A DNA stretch of 11,848 nt from an uncultured Treponema sp. (GTDB lineage: Bacteria > Spirochaetota > Spirochaetia > Treponematales > Treponemataceae). Numbering within the stretch: the first letter of the stretch is position 1; each line of letters opens with the position of its first letter. Below are positions 1 to 7,588 of the stretch, one piece after another. The stretch is taken from the NCBI GenBank assembly GCA_947165795.1, contig CAMVBP010000043.1:1-11848 (forward strand). The letters are read 5' to 3'. The notes below the pieces were generated by a model that saw only the letters and a program-made list of their open reading frames with translations, was not told where the DNA came from and did not search any database. A program made the position numbers and the translations under genes.

Positions 1-1
1 T

Positions 2-2326
2 CTCAGCGTTTCCTATAAGCAGAACGGCTACAGAAAAAATTTTGTAAATTTTAAAACAGAAATTTATGATTTGCAGCAAAGGTGTTTTCTTAAGCAGGCA
101 TATAATCTTACGGATTCAGCAGTTATAACTTTAAGCGACGGAACTCTTGCAGTTGCAGGTTTTACGGAAGAAGACAATGCTCCTGTGTTAAAAATTATAA
201 CTATGAAAGAAAACGCAACAGAAGAAGATGTAATTTTTTCAAAAACATTTTCGAATGATTGTCTTCCTTCAAGTCCTGTGAGTCTTGAAAATGGAAGCCT
301 TTATTATTTATTGACCGATAAATCCGTAAAAAAAATTGATGATAACAATGCTCAGGTTTTATGCCGCTTGAATTATGAAACAGGTGAAGAATCATATTAT
401 TCTCTTCCATACCGGATTTTCAATTTAAAAAAAGACAGAAAAAAAATCCGAGAAAATAATGTAATTACTTTTAATTATTTTGACGGCGAAGCAGGCACAA
501 GTTCAAAAATCGGTTATATAGAATTTGGAAAATCCGGCAGGGAAGAAGAAAAGCCCCGCGCTGTTGTAGATGAAACTTCTGAATTAATTTCCGGCGCGGG
601 AGAAAATGCTTCCGGCGCAGAAGAAGAAATTTTTAGCGCGGAAGAAAATGCTTTCGGTGCAGAAGAACTTTCTTCTGCAGATTTTTATTTTCAGACTGCA
701 GATTTAATCGGCGGTGTAAATTCCTTTTCTTTTATGAATGGAAAAATTTATTACTGTTCGAAAAAGTTTTCTTATTGCAAATTGAACGTAATGAATTCTA
801 TATATATGCCATTTGCCAGAACTTCGATAAAGAAATTGGCGGATGAAGAATTAAATACAGTTTCTGTAAGTGTAGAAGAGCCCGAACATTTATTTATAAA
901 TGTAGAAAAAGATCCGGAAACAAAAAAGAAAACTCTGGGAGAATATCAGCTGGGAACTTATATTCCTTTTGCATATTTTTTCCCGCCTTCTGTAATTCCT
1001 CTGGTTGCAATAAAAGAAATTTCTTTAGACTCCGGAGTAACTCTGGCTCCTGCAATCGGATTAACTTTGCGCACCGGTGCCGATCCTTTTGATAATACAC
1101 GCGTTACACTTTCTACGAGTGCAGGTCTGGCTAATTTAAGTTATCAGAAAATCTTTACAAAAAAATTTACCGAATATACAGATTTTTCAAGTAATTCAAT
1201 CCGCGATCTTGTAGACATCAACAATTCACAAAAGAAAAATATTGCCGCCGTTGCATACATAGAAAACTTTTCTACACCGATTGATTTAAGACTGGCTTCT
1301 TCATTCAGGTTCAGTACAAAAGGTGAGTATGACTTTTTGGCGCTTGCCGGAACATCGTGGACAATTCCGTTCAGAATGAATTTCCGTAACCTTACGATTG
1401 GAATTAACGGTTATTATTCTGCATCTACAGATTATTATGATCCAACGCTTACATATTATAATCCGCCAAAGCAGGACTGGCCTTCATTCGATCAGGCCTA
1501 CCAGGTTGCCCTCGTATGGACAGGTATTGAATATTCCAACATCCATCAATACGGAATTTCCAAATATGAACAGCGCGGACTTTCTGTCGGTGCAAGACTT
1601 TATTCATTCTGGGATATTAATGAAATACGATTATTAAAAGCATATAAGGCAGAGCTTGAAAAACAGCTGGAGGAAGAAGAAGCCGAAAGGAAAAAAAATG
1701 AAGCGCAGGGAAATGCAGGCGGTTCGGGAAGCGGAACTCCAGGAAGTGAGCCGGAAACAAAAACAGAAAATGAAGGCTTGCAGAATTCTGAATACAATTT
1801 AACTCAGGCTCAGATAAATGAAATTTACAATCAGAAAATGCTCAATATAAGTCAGTTCAATTTAAGCCTTTATGCCGATGTAAAAATTCCACGGCTTACT
1901 CCATTAAAAATGCACAGCGGCTGGGTTCTGAGCGTGCCTACTTCAATTCATGCGGAATTTTTAAAGGAAAACGGAAATGCGTTGAATGTCTGCATTGAAT
2001 CTCTGATTATAGGAAAGGAAATTCAAAATGGAATTCCGTTTACTCAGATTTTCTTTTACCGCTCAGGCCTTAAATTCGGATACGATTTTAATTTAAATTA
2101 CGATACTGCAAAGGTTCAGCTCCCGGATATCAGAAGAAAAAATTATATTGGAACTCTTTTATCCAACACTTATGTAAGCGACAGTTTGTATTTTTTGATT
2201 GATATGGATTTTTCTTCTCCAATCGGCATCGTTTCCAAAATACAGTTCAGCGGCTCTGCAAAGTTTGAATATTTCCCGCGGACATCGGCTTATAAACTTG
2301 GCCTGGTTTTAAATGCACATTTTTAA
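2..2326 (+). CDS. Large exported protein, beta-propeller-like N-terminus and outer-membrane-barrel-like C-terminus (5' partial)
   Basis: I do not recognise a named gene. The frame is open from base 2 with no stop, so the TTG at 71 is an internal codon and the true start and any signal peptide lie left of the window; about 774 residues are visible. The N-terminal half (to about base 800) has repeated short strands of the kind 'DGTLAVAG', 'NGSLYYLL' and 'NGKIYYCS', which resemble blades of a beta-propeller. An acidic repeated linker follows at 594-667. From about 1000 on, alternating aromatic/hydrophobic and polar strands (for example 'SFRFSTKGEYDF', 'LSLYADVKIP') resemble an outer-membrane barrel, and the last residue is Phe, as in many barrels. 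A charged Glu/Lys then Gly/Ser-rich insert (about 1640-1790) would fit a loop. An outer-membrane or periplasmic location is inferred. The real-gene call is secure; the domain reading is moderate. Confidence 0.75.
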   Translation, partial: LSVSYKQNGYRKNFVNFKTEIYDLQQRCFLKQAYNLTDSAVITLSDGTLAVAGFTEEDNAPVLKIITMKENATEEDVIFSKTFSNDCLPSSPVSLENGSLYYLLTDKSVKKIDDNNAQVLCRLNYETGEESYYSLPYRIFNLKKDRKKIRENNVITFNYFDGEAGTSSKIGYIEFGKSGREEEKPRAVVDETSELISGAGENASGAEEEIFSAEENAFGAEELSSADFYFQTADLIGGVNSFSFMNGKIYYCSKKFSYCKLNVMNSIYMPFARTSIKKLADEELNTVSVSVEEPEHLFINVEKDPETKKKTLGEYQLGTYIPFAYFFPPSVIPLVAIKEISLDSGVTLAPAIGLTLRTGADPFDNTRVTLSTSAGLANLSYQKIFTKKFTEYTDFSSNSIRDLVDINNSQKKNIAAVAYIENFSTPIDLRLASSFRFSTKGEYDFLALAGTSWTIPFRMNFRNLTIGINGYYSASTDYYDPTLTYYNPPKQDWPSFDQAYQVALVWTGIEYSNIHQYGISKYEQRGLSVGARLYSFWDINEIRLLKAYKAELEKQLEEEEAERKKNEAQGNAGGSGSGTPGSEPETKTENEGLQNSEYNLTQAQINEIYNQKMLNISQFNLSLYADVKIPRLTPLKMHSGWVLSVPTSIHAEFLKENGNALNVCIESLIIGKEIQNGIPFTQIFFYRSGLKFGYDFNLNYDTAKVQLPDIRRKNYIGTLLSNTYVSDSLYFLIDMDFSSPIGIVSKIQFSGSAKFEYFPRTSAYKLGLVLNAHF
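594..667 (+). repeat. Two-copy 42-base-period in-frame repeat (acidic linker)
   Basis: A 32-base unit at 594-625 recurs at 636-667 with 29 of 32 bases identical. The offset is 42 bases, so it is in frame and gives a 14-residue period encoding GENASGAEEE-like and EENAFGAEEL-like peptides. It lies between the propeller-like and barrel-like halves of the first gene and looks like a locally duplicated, flexible acidic linker. Confidence 0.8.
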
Positions 2327-2352
2327 TTTTTTGTTATAGTGCTTTTTTTTTT
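2315..2352 (+). terminator. Weak terminator-like hairpin plus T10 tract
   Basis: GCAC (2315-2318) can pair with GTGC (2339-2342), and this is directly followed by ten T residues (2343-2352). The stem is only 4 bp with a 20-base loop, and it overlaps the end of the upstream gene. The T tract suits intrinsic termination but the stem is poor, so this is tentative. Confidence 0.3.
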
Positions 2353-2378
2353 AACTCATTTTTATTATATTTTATTAT
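2351..2378 (+). promoter_or_regulatory. Candidate promoter of the Gld-type ABC operon
   Basis: A TTAACT box (2351-2356) sits 16 bases before TATTAT (2373-2378) in the only sizeable gap upstream of the ABC operon. The -10 matches the consensus at 5 of 6 positions and the -35 at 4 of 6. In such AT-rich DNA this can occur by chance. The strong AAGGAG Shine-Dalgarno for the next gene lies at 2386-2391. Confidence 0.35.
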
Positions 2379-2397
2379 AGAAGCTAAGGAGTAAAAA

Positions 2398-3381
2398 ATG
2401 ATTGAATTATCTAATGTTTTTCGTGATTTTGGAAATTTCCGTGCTGTTAATAACATTAGTTTTTCCATTCCTACAGGACAGATTGTTGGATTACTCGGAC
2501 CAAATGGTGCCGGAAAAACTACTACAATGCGAATGATTTCCGGTTTTATAGAGCCAACTTCTGGAACCATTAAAATTGATGGCATTGATATCCATGAAAA
2601 TCCTGTTGAAGCAAAGAAAAAAATCGGTTATATGCCGGAATCTGCACCGCTTTATCAGGATATGATTGTTGAAGATTATCTTAATTATATTGCAGAAATT
2701 CATAATGAAGATGCTTCCGTAAAAGTTCCGCAGCTTTGCGAAGAATGCGGACTTAAAGAAGTTATGAGCAAAAATATTTCTGAGCTTTCGCGTGGTAACC
2801 GTCAGAGGGTTGCTCTTGCGCACGCATTAATGCATGATCCTGAAATCCTTATTCTTGATGAACCGACCAGCGGACTCGATCCGAACCAGGTAGAAGACGT
2901 TCGTTCAATTATCCGCGAAATAGGAAAGACAAGAACTGTAATTGTTTCGACACATATTTTAAGCGAAGTAGAAACTTTGTGCAGCCGTGCAATTATTATT
3001 TCCGGCGGAAAGCTTGTTGCTGACAGTTCAATAGAAGAATTAAAGAACAGCATTAAAAAGCAGACAACTGTTTATGTTACGCTTAAATGTGCTGAAAAAA
3101 ATGAATTTGCTGAAATCGAAAAGCTTACAGAAAAAATCGATGGAGTAGTAAAGGCTGCCTGTGTTCCGTTAGAAAATGATTTGTGCAGACTTGAAATTTC
3201 TGTAAAAGAAAATTATGAAATCCGGCCAAAGCTTATAACGGCACTTGTAAAGAATAATTACGATTTGTATGAAGTTTCTATCAGCGAGAATTCTCTGGAA
3301 GATGTATTCCATGAATTAACTTCCGGCAATTCGACAGAAACTGTTTCTTCAAATAACGCATCAGAAAATTTGGGAGATTAA
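2398..3381 (+). CDS. ABC transporter ATP-binding protein, gliding-motility GldA type
   Basis: This is a cytoplasmic ATPase subunit that would power the membrane proteins encoded next. In its 327 residues, Walker A is GPNGAGKTT (34-42, Lys40), the Q-loop position reads MPE (79-81, Glu in place of Gln, common in this ABC-2/DRR-like group), the signature is LSRGN (130-134) in place of LSGGQ, Walker B is ILILDEP (150-156) followed by the D-loop SGLD, and the switch His is His186 in STH. Residues beyond about 215 form the C-terminal extension typical of ABC-2 ATPases, ending in a Ser/Asn-rich tail. The start has a strong AAGGAG 6 bases upstream. It is the first gene of a four-gene operon, with 3 bases to the permease gene. 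The family assignment is secure. The GldA label rests mainly on the GldF- and GldG-like neighbours, and the substrate is unknown. Confidence 0.9.
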   Translation: MIELSNVFRDFGNFRAVNNISFSIPTGQIVGLLGPNGAGKTTTMRMISGFIEPTSGTIKIDGIDIHENPVEAKKKIGYMPESAPLYQDMIVEDYLNYIAEIHNEDASVKVPQLCEECGLKEVMSKNISELSRGNRQRVALAHALMHDPEILILDEPTSGLDPNQVEDVRSIIREIGKTRTVIVSTHILSEVETLCSRAIIISGGKLVADSSIEELKNSIKKQTTVYVTLKCAEKNEFAEIEKLTEKIDGVVKAACVPLENDLCRLEISVKENYEIRPKLITALVKNNYDLYEVSISENSLEDVFHELTSGNSTETVSSNNASENLGD

Positions 3382-3384
3382 AAA

Positions 3385-4110
3385 ATGAAAAATAATAAAT
3401 GTAAGAATGCTTCTATTATAATTATGAAGCGTGAATTAAAATCATATTTTTCCAGTCCTATTGCTTATTTTGTAACAGGATTATTTCTTCTGGTTGCAGG
3501 ACTATTCTTTTTTACTCCATTTTTCCTGCAGAACAGGGCAGAGCTCCGTTCCTTATTTGCATATTTCCCGATTTTCCTCGGAATTTTTATTCCTGCATTA
3601 ACTATGAGAAATTTTGCTGAAGAGCGAAGAATCGGTTCAATGGAAACTTTAATGACACTTCCGGTTACAGAGCTTCAGGTAACACTCGGAAAATATCTTG
3701 CAAGCTTTATTTCTTCACTGGTAATGATTGCGCCGACACTTTTATATCTTATTCCTGTAGAAGTTTTCGGTTCTCCGGATTACGGTCCGATTATCGGCGG
3801 ATATCTTGGTGCAATTTTCTTATGTGCATGTTTTTCTGCAATCGGATTATTCTCTTCTTCAATTACAAAAAATCAGATAATCGCCTATTTCGTCGGTGGA
3901 TTCATTTGTCTTGCTCTTGCATTGGTTCACATTTTCTTTGTATTCCTTCCGGCACCTGTTATTAAGTTTTTTACATTTATTTCTGCAAATGCTCATTTTG
4001 AATCAATTTCGCGCGGCATTTTAGATTCCAGAGACTTCATATACTTTATTTCTCTGGCAGTTTTATTCTTTATAATGACAGTTCGTCATGAAGAGAATCA
4101 GAAAAAGTAG
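3385..4110 (+). CDS. ABC-2 type permease, GldF-like
   Basis: This is an inner-membrane permease that should pair with the ATPase just upstream. The N-terminus carries the stretch 'KRELKSYFSSPIAYF', which I know as characteristic of GldF-like ABC-2 permeases. About six hydrophobic segments are visible, at residues near 24-48, 55-75, 98-122, 131-155, 160-185 and 215-233, and the 241-residue length is normal for the family. The motif 'RNFAEERRIGSMETLMTLPV' after the second segment is the conserved cytoplasmic loop of this group, thought to contact the ATPase. The start follows the upstream stop by 3 bases, with GGGAG at 3372-3376 inside the end of the ATPase gene, suggesting translational coupling. 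What it moves is not shown by the sequence. Confidence 0.88.
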   Translation: MKNNKCKNASIIIMKRELKSYFSSPIAYFVTGLFLLVAGLFFFTPFFLQNRAELRSLFAYFPIFLGIFIPALTMRNFAEERRIGSMETLMTLPVTELQVTLGKYLASFISSLVMIAPTLLYLIPVEVFGSPDYGPIIGGYLGAIFLCACFSAIGLFSSSITKNQIIAYFVGGFICLALALVHIFFVFLPAPVIKFFTFISANAHFESISRGILDSRDFIYFISLAVLFFIMTVRHEENQKK

Positions 4111-4120
4111 GTGGTGAATT

Positions 4121-6202
4121 ATGAAAAAGATAATAGACTGGTTTAAAAGTTCAAAAAGCGATTTTGTTTTATTTGTAATTTTTCTTGTATTAATTAATCT
4201 TTTGAGTTTCAGCTTTTATAAAAGAATAGATTTAACAAAATCAAAATCTTATTCTCTTTCTAAGGCAAGCAAGGAGCTTGTAAATAATCTTGAACAGCCT
4301 CTTTCTGTTTATTCATTTTTCGACAGCAATCTTCCGGAAGCATATAATGCAATTGCTCAATATGTAGAAGATCTTTTGTCTGAATACGAAGGCGCTGCAA
4401 AAAATAATTTTAATGTATATAAAATGAATACTTCCAAAGCGCAGAATGCAAAGCTAGCAGATGATTTTGGTCTTATGCAGGTTCAGATTCAGGAAGTAAA
4501 AAGTAAAGAAGTCGGATTCAAACAGGGCTATATGGGAATTGCCATTACTTACGGTGATTCTGTAGAAATTATAAATCCAATTTCTACAACAGACGGTTTT
4601 GAATATCTTCTTTCTTCTAAGATTTCTAAAATTATAAGTACAAGCGACACTCTTGCCGGTCTTCCAAAAAATGACCATATTGAATTAAAGCTTTATTTTT
4701 CTGATGTCCTTAAAAAATGGGGAATTTCCGGTGCAGACGAAATTGAAAAAAATGCACGTTCTGCATACAAGGCAGTAAATAAACGAGCATTGGGCAGAAT
4801 TGATTTTTCAGTAGAAAATGATATTTCTGATTCAGTTTTGAGTGATGCAGAAAAATATGGTCTTCAGCTGATTAGAATACAGAATCAGGATGGAAGCGTA
4901 ACAACAGCAGTTCTTGGACTTGTTCTTATTCATAATGATGATTTTTATTCACTTCCTGTTCAGATTGAAAATATGATTTTCAGTTATGTAATTACAGGAA
5001 TTGATGATCTTGAAAATTCAATTACCGAAGGTTTGCAGAGTCTTCTTTCAAATATAACTTATGTTGGGTATGTTACCGGTCACGATGAAGTTGAACTTGA
5101 AGATAATTCTAATTCCGGTGGAATGACTTCGGCTGTAAATTTCAGTAATCTTGTTTCTGAAAAATATCAGTTTGTAGAAATGAATCTTTCGGAAGAAAAT
5201 ATTCCGGCCGGTATGAACTGTATTGTAATAAACGGTCCAAAATCTGATTTCCAGAAAGAAGAACTTTACAAAATTGATCAGTTCATTTTGCGCGGCGGAA
5301 ACGTTGTTTTCTTTGTAGACGGAATGCTCGAAAATCAGATGGCAATGTATTACGGCGGCGAAAGCTTTAATAAAAACGAAAGTAATATTTTACAATTCCT
5401 GGAAGCATATGGAATTAAAGTTCAGAATGATATTGTATTTGATAAAAACTGTTACGTAACAAGAGATCAAAATTATGGAAAACTGAATTATTACTGGGCT
5501 CCAAACCTTCAGAAGGAACAGCTTTCTCAAAGCAGCGTAATTACAAAAAATCTCGGTTTTGTTTTAATGCTTCAGAACAGTTCAATAGACGCTGGCGGTG
5601 CAATAGACAACAAGGATGTAAATCTTTCTGTGCTTGCAAAAACCTCTGCAGATTCATGGAGTGCTTCTGAGAATATTTATTTGAATCCTATTACTATGTC
5701 GGTTCCAAAAAATAAAGAAGAGCTTCATTCAAGCGTACTCGCCGTTCTTGCCGAAGGAAAATTCAACAGTTATTTTGAAACAGCGCCTGAATTTAATGAA
5801 AAGGAAGAAGAAGAAAAAACTGAATTGAATAATATTCAGACTTCAAAGCATATTGCAAAAAGTATTGCAAACGGAAAATTATTTGTAACTGGTTCTTCTC
5901 AGATTACAACCGGACAGGTAATTGATGAAGCGGGAAACACACCGGTTGCAATGCTTTTACTTAATGTAATTGATTATATGAACGGCAACAAGGATTTGTG
6001 TGTTATGAGATCAAAGGGACTTTCTGCAAATGTCCTTACTATAAAATCTAAGGCTGCTGCAAACTTCTGGCAATATTTCTGTGAGTTTGGAATTCTTGTT
6101 CTTATATTTATCTGCTGGCTTATTGTATGGAGAATTCGTGTAAACCGAAGAAAGCAGATAAACAAAAAATACAATCCAAACGATGAGCGATTAATTAAAT
6201 AA
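4121..6202 (+). CDS. GldG-like membrane-anchored extracytoplasmic ABC component
   Basis: This 693-residue protein resembles the auxiliary component of gliding-type ABC systems (GldG family). One hydrophobic segment lies near the N-terminus (about 14-33), followed by 'RIDLTKSKSYSLSKASKELV', close to the conserved start of the family's outer domain. A second transmembrane segment lies near the C-terminus (about 646-670), followed by a basic cytoplasmic tail. The roughly 600 residues between them should therefore lie outside the inner membrane. The region 'YVGYVTGHDEVEL' (from base 5059), followed later by 'LYKIDQFILRGGNVVFFVDG' (from 5263), matches the family's Rossmann-like domain. The start has AGGTGG-type ribosome binding sequence at 4109-4114 overlapping the end of the permease gene. 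In Flavobacterium the Gld ABC genes are needed for gliding; spirochaetes do not glide that way, so the role here is probably a different envelope function. Confidence 0.83.
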   Translation: MKKIIDWFKSSKSDFVLFVIFLVLINLLSFSFYKRIDLTKSKSYSLSKASKELVNNLEQPLSVYSFFDSNLPEAYNAIAQYVEDLLSEYEGAAKNNFNVYKMNTSKAQNAKLADDFGLMQVQIQEVKSKEVGFKQGYMGIAITYGDSVEIINPISTTDGFEYLLSSKISKIISTSDTLAGLPKNDHIELKLYFSDVLKKWGISGADEIEKNARSAYKAVNKRALGRIDFSVENDISDSVLSDAEKYGLQLIRIQNQDGSVTTAVLGLVLIHNDDFYSLPVQIENMIFSYVITGIDDLENSITEGLQSLLSNITYVGYVTGHDEVELEDNSNSGGMTSAVNFSNLVSEKYQFVEMNLSEENIPAGMNCIVINGPKSDFQKEELYKIDQFILRGGNVVFFVDGMLENQMAMYYGGESFNKNESNILQFLEAYGIKVQNDIVFDKNCYVTRDQNYGKLNYYWAPNLQKEQLSQSSVITKNLGFVLMLQNSSIDAGGAIDNKDVNLSVLAKTSADSWSASENIYLNPITMSVPKNKEELHSSVLAVLAEGKFNSYFETAPEFNEKEEEEKTELNNIQTSKHIAKSIANGKLFVTGSSQITTGQVIDEAGNTPVAMLLLNVIDYMNGNKDLCVMRSKGLSANVLTIKSKAAANFWQYFCEFGILVLIFICWLIVWRIRVNRRKQINKKYNPNDERLIK

Positions 6203-6215
6203 AGGAGATGCGACT

Positions 6216-6752
6216 ATGAAAACTAGAAAACTTATATTAATTATTGCCGATGCAGTTCTTCTTGGTGTGTTAATTATAAATTTAATAATTTCTTCAAAAA
6301 GCAGTATAAAGAATTTTGAAATTAAAGAAGACTTTAATTCAATTTTAATTTCAAAAGCCGATGGAGAAATTTCTTTAACTAAAGATGGCGAAGAATGGTT
6401 TGTTGGAAACGAAAAGCTTCCTGCAGAAAATTATTCTGTAGAAAATATTGTAGATGCAGTTTCTTCAATCAAAGTTCTGGATAAGGTTGCTTCTTTATCT
6501 GAGTACACAAAAGAAACTTATGAATTTACAGATAATAATGCAATTACTGTTCTTGTAAAAAATGATGATAAGGTTTTAAGAAAAATTGTACTTGGAAAAA
6601 AATCTACAGTTTACAGTCAGACCTTTATTACATTAGACGATAAGAATGATATTTATCTTTCTACAGGTTCTCTGCGAAGCAAATTCGAAATCTCTGAAAA
6701 AGATTTAATTAAAACAGAGCCTGAACCGGAAGAACCTTCGATTGAATTGTAA
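6216..6752 (+). CDS. Short DUF4340-like membrane-anchored protein
   Basis: This 178-residue protein has one N-terminal transmembrane segment (about 5-26) and an extracytoplasmic beta-rich remainder. The stretches 'ISLTKDGEEWFVGNEKLPAE', 'VDAVSSIKVLDKVA' and 'LRKIVLGKKSTVYSQTFITL' follow the pattern of DUF4340 proteins, which I know as frequent partners of GldG-like genes. Members I know of usually carry longer or repeated copies (about 300-450 residues), so this looks like a one-repeat form. It ends in an acidic/proline tail ('EPEPEEPSIEL'). The start is clear: AGGAG at 6203-6207, 8 bases before ATG, and 13 bases after the GldG-like stop. It is the last gene of the operon and is followed by a hairpin cluster. 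Its function is unknown; a structural or accessory subunit of the ABC complex is inferred. Confidence 0.72.
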   Translation: MKTRKLILIIADAVLLGVLIINLIISSKSSIKNFEIKEDFNSILISKADGEISLTKDGEEWFVGNEKLPAENYSVENIVDAVSSIKVLDKVASLSEYTKETYEFTDNNAITVLVKNDDKVLRKIVLGKKSTVYSQTFITLDDKNDIYLSTGSLRSKFEISEKDLIKTEPEPEEPSIEL

Positions 6753-6758
6753 TGAGTA

Positions 6759-6788
6759 TGCCCAAAATATATCCGTGTATTTTGGGCA
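6759..6788. terminator. Strong inverted repeat 1 downstream of the ABC operon
   Basis: An 11-bp perfect inverted repeat, TGCCCAAAATA (6759-6769) with TATTTTGGGCA (6778-6788), encloses an 8-base loop. It begins 6 bases after the stop of the DUF4340-like gene. There is no T run directly after it, so it may act as an mRNA 3'-end stabiliser or as part of a two-hairpin terminator, not as a classic intrinsic terminator. Confidence 0.6.
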
Positions 6789-6791
6789 ACT

Positions 6792-6822
6792 GCAGTTTTT
6801 CCAAAGGAAAAACTGCTTATTT
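6792..6822 (+). terminator. Strong inverted repeat 2 with partial T tract
   Basis: A second 11-bp perfect stem, GCAGTTTTTCC (6792-6802) with GGAAAAACTGC (6806-6816), has a loop of only three A residues and is followed by TTATTT. It begins 3 bases after hairpin 1 ends. With the partial T tract this is the better intrinsic terminator candidate for the ABC operon on the + strand. Confidence 0.55.
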
Positions 6823-6850
6823 CGCGCGTCCATGCGCGACCACAGCGTGG
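6822..6850. repeat. GC-rich double hairpin, possible interspersed repeat
   Basis: TCGCGC (6822-6827) pairs with GCGCGA (6834-6839) around a 6-base loop, and then CCAC (6840-6843) pairs with GTGG (6847-6850) around AGC. This short GC-rich island stands out sharply in AT-rich DNA and lies between hairpin 2 and the pth ribosome binding site. It could be a REP-like dispersed element or a 5' leader structure of pth. Confidence 0.5.
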
Positions 6851-6872
6851 GGCTTATTGATGGAGTATAAAA

Positions 6873-7529
6873 ATGATAAAACTGGTTGCTTTTCTTGGAA
6901 ACTTTGGACGTGAATACGAAAAAACAAGGCACAATGTTGCATGGTATTTTGAAGATTCATTTCCTTTTGCATCTTCTATAAGCTGGCAGAATAAATTTAA
7001 AGGTGAGTTTGCAACAATAACTCCCGTTCAGCTTTCTCAGTGGGCCTGTGATTATAAAATCTGCTCAAAGAAAGACGGTTCTCCAGTTATAGTTCCGGAA
7101 GAAGCACCGGCTCACATTTATTTATTAAAGCCTTTAACTTATATGAACCTTAGCGGCGACAGCATTATTGAAGCCGCAAACTTTTATAAAATCAAGCCGG
7201 AAGAAATTCTTGTAGTTCACGACGAGCTTGAACTTGCAATGGGCTTTGTAAGTTTAAAATGGAGCGGGGGACTTGGCGGACATAACGGACTTCGCTCTAC
7301 AAAAGCAGTTTTAAACACACCTGATTTTTTCAGGCTCCGCTTTGGAATTGGCCGCCCGGAAAACGATAAAATTTCTGTTGCCGATTATGTTCTGAGCCAT
7401 TTTACAAATGAGCAGCAGGAAATAATGCAGAACGTTTTTTCGGCTGCAAACCTTCTTTTTGTAAAACTCCTTCTTTCTAAAAATCCTTCGGACTTAATTC
7501 AAGGCTGGGGTAAGAAGAAAATCGTATAA
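6873..7529 (+). CDS. pth: Peptidyl-tRNA hydrolase
   Basis: This cytoplasmic enzyme cleaves the ester bond of peptidyl-tRNAs that drop off ribosomes, recycling tRNA. Against E. coli Pth, recalled from memory, the key residues are all present: Asn10, His20 (in TRHN), Asn92 (in 'TYMNLSG', equivalent to Asn68), Asp117 (in 'VVHDEL', equivalent to Asp93) and Asn138 (in 'GGHNGL', equivalent to Asn114). The constant offset of 24 after His20 shows one insertion of about 24 residues, within roughly 47-80, that includes 'KICSKKDGSPVIVPEEAPAH'. The usual GNPG motif reads GNFG. The 218-residue length is slightly above the usual 185-200. GGAG at 6862-6865 sits 7 bases before ATG. No own promoter is clear; it may depend on read-through past the hairpins. 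Confidence 0.95.
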   Translation: MIKLVAFLGNFGREYEKTRHNVAWYFEDSFPFASSISWQNKFKGEFATITPVQLSQWACDYKICSKKDGSPVIVPEEAPAHIYLLKPLTYMNLSGDSIIEAANFYKIKPEEILVVHDELELAMGFVSLKWSGGLGGHNGLRSTKAVLNTPDFFRLRFGIGRPENDKISVADYVLSHFTNEQQEIMQNVFSAANLLFVKLLLSKNPSDLIQGWGKKKIV

Positions 7530-7559
7530 AATTTTTTTAAATATTTTTTTTGTAACTTG

Positions 7560-7588
7560 TTGACACTTTTTTTTATTTTTACTACGAT
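7560..7588 (+). promoter_or_regulatory. Promoter of the Lol/MacB-like operon
   Basis: A perfect TTGACA (7560-7565) is followed by a 17-base spacer and TACGAT (7583-7588), which has 4 of 6 consensus bases including the key T, A and final T. A/T runs just upstream (7530-7552) could act as an UP element. It lies 38 bases before the ATPase start, in the only gap ahead of the operon. This is the most convincing promoter in the window. Confidence 0.75.

Noticed and set aside
71..73. TTG as the start of the first gene
   Set aside because: The frame is open upstream to base 2 with plausible protein sequence and there is no ribosome binding site before 71, so the gene continues beyond the left edge.
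894..1100. Minus-strand open frames opposite the first gene (also 201-410 and 1600-1797)
   Set aside because: Their translations look like complements of the + strand coding pattern, have no ribosome binding sites and match no family pattern.
7530..7559. Intrinsic terminator after pth
   Set aside because: The T-rich tracts are present but there is no GC-containing stem before them; they suit an UP element for the following promoter better.
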